A stretch of DNA of 64,000 nucleotides from Candidatus Aalborgicola danicus (GTDB lineage: Bacteria > Pseudomonadota > Gammaproteobacteria > Burkholderiales > Burkholderiaceae_C). Below the pieces are notes generated by a model that did no database searches, was not told where the DNA came from, and saw nothing but the letters and a program-made list of their open reading frames with translations. The DNA is taken from positions 1 to 64,000 of the forward strand of contig JADJBC010000059.1 in assembly GCA_016703945.1 (NCBI GenBank), given 5' to 3'. The translations under genes were made by a program, and so were the position numbers. Of this stretch, positions 26,598-34,742 are shown piece by piece (positions within the stretch are counted from its first letter, which is position 1; the number at the start of each line of letters is the position of its first letter).

Positions 26598-28151
26598 TTA
26601 GTCACTCTCAAGCCGTGCGTACAGCGTCGCGCGGGCCATTCCCAGCATCTTGGCGACTGCAGCCTTGTTCCCCCGGCAGGCTTCCATGGCCGCGCGAATA
26701 GCCTGTTGTTCCAGCTCTGCTATTTGTTCAGACAACGGTCGCAGCAGCGCTGTTGCACCTGACGACGACATGGCGGTCATCACCACTGGGTTGGGCTGCG
26801 CAAGCACGTGCGTCGGCGTCGGCACAAACTCAAGCTGCTGCACCCCTGACTCACGCAGCACCGCTTCAAGCTGTGGCACGTCAATGCGTTGCGAGTCGCT
26901 GCGCATGGCGGCCTGCTCCAACACGTTGCGCAGTTCGCGGATGTTGCCGCGCCAGGCCTGTGCCTCCAACAATGCCAGCGCCTGTGGGGACAGCTCCGGC
27001 GGCAACAAGCCGCTGCGCATAGCAACATCCTCGCCTAACGCTTCGAGTAAAGCGGCGATATCTTCCCGGCGCTCGCGCAGAGGTGGCACCCGGATTGGCA
27101 AAACGTGGAGGCGGTAAAACAAGTCCTCTCTGAAACCGCCCTCCCGGACCAGGCGGTTGAGGTCACGCGAAGTGGCTGCAATGACCCGCACATCGAAAGG
27201 AATCAGCTTATTTGAGCCCAGCGGCTCTATCTCACCTTCCTGCAGGGCACGAAGGAGTTTGGACTGCAAGGCCAACGGCATGTCGCCAATCTCGTCCAGA
27301 AACAGGGTTCCACCATCTGCCAGCTTAAACTTGCCGTCGCGCCCCTTGCGGTCAGCGCCCGTGAACGCCCCAGGGGCAAAGCCAAAGAATTCCGCTTCCA
27401 GCAAGGTGTCGGGAACCGCCGCAATGTTGACACTGATAAACGGCCCTGCCGCCCGCGCCGACGCGGCATGAATGGCGTGCGCCAGCAACTCCTTGCCGGT
27501 GCCGGTCTCGCCCAACAGCAGCACCGGACTGGACGACTGGGCCGCCCGGCGCGCCTGCCGTTTGACTTCCACTGCCGCTGCACTCATGCCAATGAAGCTG
27601 GCAAAGGTGTATTTGGACTGGCGTTGACCGGGCTGGCGCAGCCGCTGAGTTGCCAGCTCGCGTCGCGCATCATCCAGATCACGCTGCAACAGCGAAAATT
27701 TTTCGATCAGCGGCTGCAGCGTGGTCTCGGGGTGATCGAACAACACAATCCCCAGCGCCCCGATCACCTGCCCCGCGGCATCGCGCAATGGAATGCGGCT
27801 GACCACAAAGGTACCGGCGCGGTTGGTCAGCAGATCGATGAGTATGGGCTTTCCGGTTTCCAGCACTTGGTGCATTTGGGTGTTTTGCACCACCTGGGAC
27901 ACCGGGTGACCGACAAAGTCCTCCTCACGCTCAAAGCCCAGTGCTGGCAGGAAGCGTTTGTATTGGTCGTTAATCCAGACCACGCGCGCTGCGCGGTCCA
28001 CCAGCATCATGCCTTCACTGGCATTGGCGAACAGATCAAACATGGAGCGCGCCGCCAGCTCCAAAATACTTTGGGCGTCCCGTGGCAAGCTATCCATGTT
28101 TTCCATGGCCGAATGGTAACGCGCTGAAACCTCCAGGGCGGCCAATGCCAC
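26598..28151 (-). CDS. Sigma-54-dependent transcriptional activator (PAS-AAA+-Fis HTH)
   Basis: An activator of up to 517 residues. A PAS-like sensor occupies about 35-155 (LFANASEGMMLVDRAARVVW, with VVSRIPLRDAAGQVIGALGI). The AAA+ domain is about 190-415 with Walker A LLLGETGTGKELLAHAIHAA, the sigma-54-contacting GAFTGA loop in FGFAPGAFTGADRKGR, and Walker B GGTLFLDEIGDMPLALQSKL. The C-terminal Fis-type helix-turn-helix is about 475-517 (EACRGNKAAVAKMLGMARAT). The called start is GTG at 28151; ATG at 28106 is a possible alternative. It has no receiver domain, so it probably responds to a ligand through PAS. The -24/-12 promoter in the downstream gap makes the PHB operon the obvious target. 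Confidence 0.9.
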   Translation of the reverse strand: MALAALEVSARYHSAMENMDSLPRDAQSILELAARSMFDLFANASEGMMLVDRAARVVWINDQYKRFLPALGFEREEDFVGHPVSQVVQNTQMHQVLETGKPILIDLLTNRAGTFVVSRIPLRDAAGQVIGALGIVLFDHPETTLQPLIEKFSLLQRDLDDARRELATQRLRQPGQRQSKYTFASFIGMSAAAVEVKRQARRAAQSSSPVLLLGETGTGKELLAHAIHAASARAAGPFISVNIAAVPDTLLEAEFFGFAPGAFTGADRKGRDGKFKLADGGTLFLDEIGDMPLALQSKLLRALQEGEIEPLGSNKLIPFDVRVIAATSRDLNRLVREGGFREDLFYRLHVLPIRVPPLRERREDIAALLEALGEDVAMRSGLLPPELSPQALALLEAQAWRGNIRELRNVLEQAAMRSDSQRIDVPQLEAVLRESGVQQLEFVPTPTHVLAQPNPVVMTAMSSSGATALLRPLSEQIAELEQQAIRAAMEACRGNKAAVAKMLGMARATLYARLESD

Positions 28152-28185
28152 TTCACTGCGTCAGGTCTGGAAACGCAGTCGCAAA

Positions 28186-29961
28186 TCAAGGCATGCGCAC
28201 ACCGGTCTGCAGCCGCCACAGCGCCGCATACCCGCCATTGCGCGCCACCAGTTCGTCGTGGGTGCCGCTCTCCACAATGCGCCCGCCTTCCAACAGGTAA
28301 ATGCAATCGGCCTGGCGCACGGTCGACAAACGGTGGGCGATGACGATGGTGGTGCGGCCCTGGCTCACCACGTCCAGCGAGCGCTGGATGGCGGCCTCGG
28401 TTTCGTTGTCGACCGCGCTGGTGGCTTCGTCCAAGATCAATACCGGCGGGTTCTTCAGGATCGCGCGGGCCAGGGCCAGGCGCTGGCGCTGGCCACCGCT
28501 GAGCTTTTGGCCGCGCTCGCCAATACGGGTGGCAAAACCCAATGGCAGTTGGTTGATGAATTCGGTGCACTCTGCGGCACGCGCGGCCTCGGCGATTTGC
28601 GCGTCAGTGGCGCCGGCCGCGCCATAGGCGATGTTTTCGGCCACGGTGCCGTCGGTCAAAAAGGTGTCCTGCGACACATAACCCACGGCGCGGCGCAGGT
28701 CTTGCAGGTTCAGACCATCGATGGACTGGCCGTCCAGCAAGATGCGGCCGGATTGGGCGGTGTAGAAGCGCAGCAGCAGCTTGACCAGCGTGGATTTACC
28801 GGACCCGGTGGAGCCGACAAAGGCCGTGGTCTTGCCTGCGGGGATCGTCAGGTGGATGTCTTGCAGCGTCGGTACGGTGTCGTAGGTAAAACCCACGTGC
28901 TCAAAGCGCAGTTCACCCTTGACCATGTTGATCGGAAAGTGTTGGCCTTCATACGGAATGGCGATGGGCGTCTGCAGCAAACCCATCGCCCGGTCTATGG
29001 ACGACATGGAGCGCTGGTACATGTCGGCCACTTCAGCCAGCCCGGTCAGCGGCCATAACAGGCGCTGGGTCAGAAACACCAGCACCGAATACGCACCCAC
29101 CGCCAGTTCGCCCTTTATCGTCAGCCAGCCGCCATACAACAAAGTCGCGGTAAACCCTGCCAGGATGGCGGTGCGAATCACCGGCGTGATCGCAGAACTC
29201 AAGCGAATCGCGCGGGCATTGGCCACACGGTACCCATCACTGGCCTGTGCGATGTGGTCGGCTTCTACGTTTTCGGTGGCGAAGGCCTTGATCGTCGCCA
29301 AGCCCAGCAGGTTGTTGTTGAGCCGCGCGCTGACATCACCCGCCGCCTCGCGCACCTCGGTGTAACGTGGCGCTAGTCGGTTTTGGAACCAGAAGGCGCC
29401 AAACAGAATGGCGGGCACCGGTAGCAGCGCAATCACCGCTATGCCGGGCTGTAGCGCAAAAAACACGGCGCTAATCATCAGCGACGAACAAAACACCTGG
29501 ATGATCTGGTTGGCGCCGCCATTCAGAAAACGCTCCATCTGGTTGATGTCGTCGTTCAGGATGGACATCAGGTTGCCGGTGCGCTGGTTCTCAAAATACG
29601 CCATCTCCAGCTTCTGCACATGGCGGTAGGTGTCCAGCCGCAGATCGTGCTGGATGTCTTGCGCCAGGCCGCGCCACTTCAGGTGGTACAGGTATTCAAA
29701 CCAGGACTCCCCACCCCAAATCAGGACGTTCAAGCCGCCCAGCACCAGCAACTGGTGCCAGGTGCTGGTAATGCCAAAGTCCACCAGGATATGGCGGGCC
29801 AGAAAACTCTGGTCGCCCTTGACCACCACATCCACCGCCGCGCCAATCAGCACCTCGGGCAGAATGTCGAAGAACTTGTTGAGGACGGAGTAAAGAGTGG
29901 CAAGGCGAATATCGCGGCGGTACTTTCCCGCGTAAGCGAACAGTCTCTTGATAGGGTGCAT
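28186..29961 (-). CDS. ABC exporter, fused permease and ATPase (MsbA/Sav1866 type)
   Basis: An inner-membrane half-transporter of about 591 residues from the start at 29961 (MHPIKRLFAYAGKYRRD). A six-helix membrane domain (about 15-310) contains LEMAYFENQRTGNLMSILND, the coupling-helix region of this family. The ATPase domain has Walker A TTAFVGSTGSGKSTLVKLLL, Q-loop VGYVSQDTFLTD, signature KLSGGQRQRLALARAILKNP, Walker B LILDEATSAVD, and H-loop VIAHRLSTVRQAD. It probably works as a homodimer exporting a lipid or drug; the substrate cannot be told. It is upstream of and co-directional with the sigma-54 activator (34 bp), but is not obviously related to PHB. Confidence 0.85.
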   Translation of the reverse strand: MHPIKRLFAYAGKYRRDIRLATLYSVLNKFFDILPEVLIGAAVDVVVKGDQSFLARHILVDFGITSTWHQLLVLGGLNVLIWGGESWFEYLYHLKWRGLAQDIQHDLRLDTYRHVQKLEMAYFENQRTGNLMSILNDDINQMERFLNGGANQIIQVFCSSLMISAVFFALQPGIAVIALLPVPAILFGAFWFQNRLAPRYTEVREAAGDVSARLNNNLLGLATIKAFATENVEADHIAQASDGYRVANARAIRLSSAITPVIRTAILAGFTATLLYGGWLTIKGELAVGAYSVLVFLTQRLLWPLTGLAEVADMYQRSMSSIDRAMGLLQTPIAIPYEGQHFPINMVKGELRFEHVGFTYDTVPTLQDIHLTIPAGKTTAFVGSTGSGKSTLVKLLLRFYTAQSGRILLDGQSIDGLNLQDLRRAVGYVSQDTFLTDGTVAENIAYGAAGATDAQIAEAARAAECTEFINQLPLGFATRIGERGQKLSGGQRQRLALARAILKNPPVLILDEATSAVDNETEAAIQRSLDVVSQGRTTIVIAHRLSTVRQADCIYLLEGGRIVESGTHDELVARNGGYAALWRLQTGVRMP

Positions 29962-30129
29962 GGCGTAAGCGAGGCAATGAGCCCGCAATGGCAAAGTACG
30001 GAATTGTCTCTCAGGCGCTGCGCAGCATCCATCGACACAACGGTCTTGCCGGCCAGGATTAGCAAAAGTGCTGCTACGCGGCGCGCGTGATGGCGGACAA
30101 ACGGATAACCCTACAAACCGCCGCCATTT

Positions 30130-30178
30130 GCTATTTTTTTGATAGCTTTACACGCTTATTTCACGAGGGCTAGAGCCC
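30130..30178 (+). repeat. 49-bp dispersed repeat, copy C
   Basis: GCTAT-7 nt (TTTTTTG)-ATAGC-TTTACACGCT-7 nt-CGAGGGCTAGAGCCC, in full register with the other copies. It lies between the divergent ABC exporter and hemerythrin genes. Confidence 0.75.
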
Positions 30179-30258
30179 ATTATTAAGGTGGTTCAAGGTC
30201 TGCAAGGGCGCCTGGGGCAACAATGGGCTTTCCTATTGACCGTCTACGACTGCCCCAC

Positions 30259-30711
30259 ATGTCCACCATCCGCGATTTCATGGCCCACGACCACCTCCAC
30301 TGCGATGGGGTGCTGGCCCGCACCGAAAGCCTGGTTGCCGCCCAAGACTGGAACGCAGCGGCTGCCGCCTTCGCACAATTCCAGACCCTGGTGTTGCAGC
30401 ACTTCGCTGCCGAGGAGTCCGTGTTGTTCCCCGCCTTTGAAGACAAGTCCGGCATGCGCATGGGGCCCACGCAGGTGATGCGGGGCGAACACGCACAGAT
30501 GCGCCAGTTGATGGATGCCTGTGCCGCAGCCCTGCAGGCCAGCGATGCTGACGACTATGCCGGCTACGCCGACACGCTGCTGACCATGATGCAGCAGCAC
30601 AATGTGAAGGAAGAAAACGTGCTCTACCCGATGTGCGACCAGCACCTGGCCGACCAAGCCACCGTGCTGGTGCCACAGTTGCAGAGCCTGATGCCCGGCA
30701 GAACGGAGTAA
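30259..30711 (+). CDS. Hemerythrin HHE-domain protein
   Basis: About 150 residues from ATG 30259 (an in-frame upstream start at 30223 lacks support). The fold is a four-helix bundle binding a di-iron centre. The metal-ligand pattern is visible: FMAHDHLHCD, LVLQHFAAEESVLFPAFED, RGEHAQMRQLMD and MMQQHNVKEENVLYPMCDQ, the last being the HxxxE type pair. Family members sense or store O2 or NO or help repair iron-sulfur clusters. It is followed 3 bp later by a DUF2249 gene and then a polytopic membrane protein, a combination I associate with nitric-oxide or denitrification stress. No FNR/NnrR box was found upstream. Confidence 0.85.
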   Translation: MSTIRDFMAHDHLHCDGVLARTESLVAAQDWNAAAAAFAQFQTLVLQHFAAEESVLFPAFEDKSGMRMGPTQVMRGEHAQMRQLMDACAAALQASDADDYAGYADTLLTMMQQHNVKEENVLYPMCDQHLADQATVLVPQLQSLMPGRTE

Positions 30712-30714
30712 GCC

Positions 30715-30951
30715 ATGGACCACGCCCTTGCCAACCTCGTCATCGATGCGCGCGAGATGGAGCCGCCCGAGCCGTTTGTGGTGACCATGGACGCGCTCGA
30801 TGTGATGGACCCCAGCCACAAGCTGCTCTTGATCATCAACCGTGAGCCGCATCCGCTGTACCGCGCCCTGCAGAAGCAGGGCTATGCCTACCAGGCCGAG
30901 CTCACGGCGGACTACAGCTTTGAAATCCTGATCTGGCGCAAGCAGCCCTGA
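30715..30951 (+). CDS. DUF2249 domain protein
   Basis: A 78-residue protein in the DUF2249/TusA-like fold group. It has the typical beginning LVIDAREMEPPEPFVVTMDA, the middle LLLIINREPHPLYRALQKQG, and a C-terminus ending in SFEILIWRKQ. The TusA-type catalytic Cys is not seen in the usual place. Short proteins like this are often found beside hemerythrin-type genes. The ATG follows the hemerythrin stop by 3 bp, and its own TGA overlaps the next ATG (TGATG), so all three are translated together. Confidence 0.75.
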   Translation: MDHALANLVIDAREMEPPEPFVVTMDALDVMDPSHKLLLIINREPHPLYRALQKQGYAYQAELTADYSFEILIWRKQP

Positions 30952-32252
30952 TGCAAGCACTCCTGTCGTTCGACCAGGGCCCTCCCATCAGCGCGCCGCT
31001 GCGCTTTTTCATCACGGCGCCGCTGTTCGCCATCTGCGCGGGCGTCCTGCTGCTGTGGGCCGGCCCGGAGCTGTTCGCCTCGCGCTGGACACCGGCGGCG
31101 CTGGCCCTGACCCACCTGATCACCGTGGGATTCATGATGCAGGTGATGCTGGGCGCCATGCAGCAGTTGCTGCCGGTCATGGCCGGCGCCAACATCCGCC
31201 GCCCCTTGCTGGTGGCCACGGTGGTGCACGCCACTATCACTTTGGGTGGCATTCTGCTGGTGCTGGCCTTCCTGACCGCCAAGCCGCTGCTGTTTGGCAG
31301 CGCGGTGGCCTGCCTGGGCGGTGGGGTGGTTGCTTTCATGGCTGCGGCCTTGCAGGCCCTGCACGGCGCACCCACCACCAGCCCCTTCGTCCGCGGCATG
31401 CGCCTGGGGCTGCTGGGGCTGTGTGTGACGGTGAGCATCGGCCTGCTGAACGCCGTGTCCATGGGCTGGTCGCTGGGCCTGCCGCTGGAGCAACTGGCCA
31501 ATGTGCACCTTGGCTGGGGCTTTGTCGCCTGGGGTGGCGCCATGCTGGGTGCGGTGGGCTTTGTGGCCGTGCCCATGTTCCAGCAGACGCCGCAGTACCC
31601 GGGCTGGTTTGGACGGGGATTTGCGGTGGTGGCCATCGCCACGGTTGCGCTGTGGACAGTGGCCGAACTGGCCGGCGTGGCGCGCGGTGCCTCGGTGTTG
31701 GCGATTGGCGTCGTGCTGGTGGCTGCGTCCTTTGCGTGGATCACGCTGCAAGTGCAGCGCAAAAGCAAGCGCCCCAAGCTGGATGCCGTGCAGCGCCTGT
31801 GGCGCGTCGCCATGGTCAGCGCGCTGCTGGCCTGTGCGCTGTGGTTGCTGACCCGGATGTCGGGCACGGTGGCCCAGTGGCAAAGCTGGCCGCTGCTGTT
31901 TGGCGCGCTGCTGCTGTTTGGCGGCTTCATGTCGGTGATTCTGGGCATGCTGTACAAGATCGTGCCCTTTCTGGTCTGGCTGCACCTGCAGAACCTCGGC
32001 CACGGCCGCCTGATGGCGCCCAATGTGAAGAAGGTGCTCGATGAATGGCACATCAACGGCCAGATGCACACCCACTTTGTGGCGGTGGGGCTGTTGCTGC
32101 TCGCCGTGGTCTGGCCGCGCGGGTTTGTCTATCCGGCCGGGTTGGCTTTGATCGCAGCCAACGCCTGGCTGCTGCGCAACCTGCTGGCAGCGGTGGGGGT
32201 GTACCGCACCCACATGGCCAAGATCGCGGCGCTGGACGCCGCAGCGGGCTGA
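30951..32252 (+). CDS. Polytopic membrane protein, NnrS-like
   Basis: 433 residues with about 12 hydrophobic segments. Conserved-looking histidines occur at membrane borders: LTHLITVGFMMQVMLGAMQQ (about 55-75), NVHLGWGFVAWGGAMLGAVG (about 183-203), and HINGQMHTHFVAVGLLLLAV (about 365-385). The layout resembles NnrS and related haem-copper-protein-like membrane proteins linked to NO metabolism, but the family is not certain. It is the third gene of the hemerythrin operon, overlapping DUF2249 by 1 bp. Confidence 0.6.
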   Translation: MQALLSFDQGPPISAPLRFFITAPLFAICAGVLLLWAGPELFASRWTPAALALTHLITVGFMMQVMLGAMQQLLPVMAGANIRRPLLVATVVHATITLGGILLVLAFLTAKPLLFGSAVACLGGGVVAFMAAALQALHGAPTTSPFVRGMRLGLLGLCVTVSIGLLNAVSMGWSLGLPLEQLANVHLGWGFVAWGGAMLGAVGFVAVPMFQQTPQYPGWFGRGFAVVAIATVALWTVAELAGVARGASVLAIGVVLVAASFAWITLQVQRKSKRPKLDAVQRLWRVAMVSALLACALWLLTRMSGTVAQWQSWPLLFGALLLFGGFMSVILGMLYKIVPFLVWLHLQNLGHGRLMAPNVKKVLDEWHINGQMHTHFVAVGLLLLAVVWPRGFVYPAGLALIAANAWLLRNLLAAVGVYRTHMAKIAALDAAAG

Positions 32253-32269
32253 CCGGTCTTTATCTCATC

Positions 32270-32290
32270 ATGCGCATATACTGTGCGCAT
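32270..32290. promoter_or_regulatory. ccdAB operator-promoter palindrome
   Basis: ATGCGCA and TGCGCAT form a perfect 7-bp inverted repeat around TATACTG, and the TATACT inside it is a good -10 hexamer. Binding by the CcdA-CcdB complex here would occlude the promoter, the usual autoregulation of this toxin-antitoxin class. No strong -35 is visible. A GGAG ribosome site precedes the ccdA ATG at 32309. Confidence 0.55.
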
Positions 32291-32308
32291 CCTTGATGGA
32301 GACCTGCC

Positions 32309-32599
32309 ATGCTGCACTCTGAGAATGCACCCAAGAAAGCCACCAATCTGTCCCTGTCCGTAGCCACCCTGGAAAAGGCACGGGAGCTGGGCATGAACCT
32401 GTCGAAAACGGTGGACGAGTTGCTGGAGAAAGAAGTCAGGCGCGTCTACCGCGCCCAGTGGATGGAGCGCAACAAGGCCGCCATCGAAAGCTATAACGCA
32501 CGCATTGAAAGCGAAGGCACGTTCGCCCAGCAGGTGAACGACTGGCTGGTCGAACAGGGTGAGGCGCCGGGCGCCCAAGACACACGCAGTGCGGCTTGA
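32309..32599 (+). CDS. ccdA: CcdA-family antitoxin
   Basis: 96 residues. The N-terminal ribbon-helix-helix DNA-binding part reads KKATNLSLSVATLEKARELG followed by MNLSKTVDELLEKEV. The C-terminal part contains the toxin-binding segment typical of CcdA (WMERNKAAIESYNARIESEG, then GTFAQQVNDW). It neutralises CcdB and represses its own promoter, whose palindrome lies 20 bp upstream. The gene ends 23 bp before ccdB. Confidence 0.85.
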   Translation: MLHSENAPKKATNLSLSVATLEKARELGMNLSKTVDELLEKEVRRVYRAQWMERNKAAIESYNARIESEGTFAQQVNDWLVEQGEAPGAQDTRSAA

Positions 32600-32622
32600 G
32601 ACCCCATTGACCCGGCACTGAC

Positions 32623-32937
32623 ATGGCCCAATTTGATGTTTATGCCAACCCCATGGTGGACCAGCGCAGCCGAATTCCGTACTGGCTGGATTTGCAGTCC
32701 GATCACATCGCCCAGCTGGGCTCGCGTGTCATCATTCCCCTGCGGACGCTATCCAGCATGGGTCCGCGTATCGACGGGCTGCAACCGCTGGTCACCGTTG
32801 GTAAACAGCAGTTGTGCGCTGACGTACCATCGGTAGCGTCGTTTCCGGCTCGCTTGTTGAAAACGCCGCATTCTTCTATTGCCGCCCAACGCCATGACTT
32901 GATTACAGCCTTGGACTATCTGATTTCGGGATTCTGA
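32623..32937 (+). CDS. ccdB: CcdB-family gyrase toxin
   Basis: 104 residues beginning MAQFDVYANPMVDQRSRIPY and continuing LDLQSDHIAQLGSRVIIPLR, the characteristic CcdB fold start. It ends ALDYLISGF, where the last residues normally contact GyrA. The CcdB C-terminus here (GF) differs from the plasmid F toxin (WGI) but is common in chromosomal homologues, so activity is plausible but unproved. The ccdB stop is only 7 bp before the thyA ATG. Confidence 0.85.
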   Translation: MAQFDVYANPMVDQRSRIPYWLDLQSDHIAQLGSRVIIPLRTLSSMGPRIDGLQPLVTVGKQQLCADVPSVASFPARLLKTPHSSIAAQRHDLITALDYLISGF

Positions 32938-32944
32938 CCACCCC

Positions 32945-33781
32945 ATGAACACTACCCACCCCGTCCGTTCCCAATATGAAGACTTCATGCGCCACGTCGC
33001 CACCACGGGTGTGCAAAAAGGCGACCGCACCGGCACCGGCACCCGCAGCGTGTTTGGCTACCAGATGCGCTTTGACCTGAATGAAGGCTTTCCGCTGGTG
33101 ACCACCAAGAAGGTGCACCTGCGCTCCATCATCCAGGAGCTGCTGTGGTTTCTGACCGGTTCCAGCAGCAACAACTGGCTGAAAGAACGCGGCGTAACCA
33201 TCTGGGACGAATGGGCGCGTGCCGACGGTGACCTGGGCCCGGTTTACGGCGTGCAGTGGCGCAGCTGGCCCACGCCGGACGGCGGCCACATCGACCAGAT
33301 CGCGGAAGTCATCAAAACGCTCAAAAGCAACCCGGACTCGCGCCGCATCATCGTCAGCGCCTGGAATGTGGCCGACCTGGACAAGATGGCGTTGATGCCC
33401 TGCCACGCGTTCTTCCAGTTCTATGTGGCGCCCGCCACCGAGCCTGGCGGCAAAGGCAAATTGAGCTGTCAGTTGTACCAGCGCAGCGCCGACATTTTCC
33501 TGGGCGTGCCGTTCAACATCGCCAGTTACGCCCTGCTGACCCACATGGTGGCGCAGCAGTGTGACCTGGAGGTGGGCGACTTCATCTGGACCGGCGGCGA
33601 CTGCCACATCTACAGCAACCACCACGAGCAGGTGGAGCTGCAACTCAGCCGGGTACCGTTCCCCTACCCTACACTCAACATCAAACGTAAGCCGGCGTCC
33701 ATCTTCGAATACGAATTCGATGATTTCGAAGTGCTGGACTACCAGTGCCACGCGGCCATTAAAGCGCCGGTAGCGGTTTGA
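32945..33781 (+). CDS. thyA: Thymidylate synthase
   Basis: A 278-residue enzyme making dTMP from dUMP with methylene-THF. The dUMP-binding DRTGTGTRSVFGYQMRFDL is at about residues 27-45, the catalytic Cys153 is in LMPCHAFFQFYVAP, the Arg pair is in NPDSRRIIVSAWN, and the substrate loop is ASYALLTHMVAQQ. The length is slightly above the 264 of E. coli, owing to an insert near residue 165 (ATEPGGKGK). It follows ccdB by 7 bp and may be read from the ccd promoter; folA, the other enzyme of the cycle, lies two genes downstream. Confidence 0.97.
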   Translation: MNTTHPVRSQYEDFMRHVATTGVQKGDRTGTGTRSVFGYQMRFDLNEGFPLVTTKKVHLRSIIQELLWFLTGSSSNNWLKERGVTIWDEWARADGDLGPVYGVQWRSWPTPDGGHIDQIAEVIKTLKSNPDSRRIIVSAWNVADLDKMALMPCHAFFQFYVAPATEPGGKGKLSCQLYQRSADIFLGVPFNIASYALLTHMVAQQCDLEVGDFIWTGGDCHIYSNHHEQVELQLSRVPFPYPTLNIKRKPASIFEYEFDDFEVLDYQCHAAIKAPVAV

Positions 33782-33814
33782 CGCCCCCCTCACTCAGGCC
33801 GGCAGGGGCTGGGC

Positions 33815-34705
33815 ATGATCACCCGTAAACAGATGCTGGCCCTGCTGGCCATCACGCTGATGTGGGGCATCAACTGGCCCATGATGAAGTATTCGCTGCG
33901 CGAGTTGTCGCCGCTGTACTTTCGGGCACTGACCATGAGCGGTGGCGCCATAGGGTTGTTCTTGTTTTACCGAGCGCGTGGCCTGCGCATGTTGCCGCAG
34001 GGTCGTGAATGGCGCTCCGTGGTGGCGCTGGGCCTGCCCAATATGCTCGGCTGGCACACCGCAGCCATACTGGGCGTCAAGGAGTTGGCCTCTGGTCGCG
34101 CCGCCATTTTGGGCTTCACCATGCCCATCTGGACAGTACTGCTGGGCACACTGTTTCTGGGCGAAAAGCTGACCGTGCGTATCAGCATAGCTGTGCTGGC
34201 TGTAGCCGCAGCCATTGGTTTGTTGATTTCCAATGAGTTGGGGGCACTGGCCGGGCGGCCCGTCGGTATTGTCTGGATGGAGCTGGCGGCCCTCCTGTGG
34301 GCGGTGGGCACGCTGATGATGCGGCGTGCCAACATTACCCTGCCCGTGGAGACACTGACGGTGTGGATGCTGATGCTAACCAGCCTGTGCCTGTGGGTGC
34401 TGGCCTTTGTGCTGGAGCCTTGGCCCCGCTGGCAGTTCTCTGCACCGATGTGGGGCAGCCTGGTGTATGGCGCCTTGATCAACTACGGCTTTTCCCAGAT
34501 CATCTGGTTTGGTATGGCCCGCAATTTACCGCCAGCCACCAGTGCCATGAGTATCATGGCGGTACCATTGATTGGCACCCTGGCCGCGACTCTGATACTG
34601 GGTGAGTGGCCTCAATGGGAGGACTACGTCGCTATGGTGTGTGTGATGGCAGCCATTGCAGCGGTATTGCTACCCAGCCGTCGAGCCCGTACCGCCACAC
34701 CTTGA
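33815..34705 (+). CDS. DMT-superfamily (EamA) transporter
   Basis: A 296-residue inner-membrane protein with ten predicted helices in two EamA repeats. Repeat 1 has LMWGINWPMMKYSLRELSPL and GRAAILGFTMPIWTVLLGTL; repeat 2 has ELAALLWAVGTLMMRRANIT and ATSAMSIMAVPLIGTLAATL. The family exports or imports small metabolites; the substrate is unknown. It is placed between thyA and folA, 33 bp after thyA, and is probably co-transcribed. A nucleoside or folate link is possible but unsupported. Confidence 0.85.
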   Translation: MITRKQMLALLAITLMWGINWPMMKYSLRELSPLYFRALTMSGGAIGLFLFYRARGLRMLPQGREWRSVVALGLPNMLGWHTAAILGVKELASGRAAILGFTMPIWTVLLGTLFLGEKLTVRISIAVLAVAAAIGLLISNELGALAGRPVGIVWMELAALLWAVGTLMMRRANITLPVETLTVWMLMLTSLCLWVLAFVLEPWPRWQFSAPMWGSLVYGALINYGFSQIIWFGMARNLPPATSAMSIMAVPLIGTLAATLILGEWPQWEDYVAMVCVMAAIAAVLLPSRRARTATP

Positions 34706-34742
34706 AACAAGCCCTAACCTCTTCGCTATCCTGACATCGCCC

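Noticed and set aside
30100..30258. FNR/NnrR box upstream of the hemerythrin gene
   Set aside because: No TTGAT-N4-ATCAA or close variant; the TTTGATAGC text is part of repeat copy C.
30902..32213. Minus-strand open frames of 389 and 433 residues opposite the NnrS-like gene
   Set aside because: Both are low-complexity antisense frames; the plus-strand protein has membrane helices and operon spacing.
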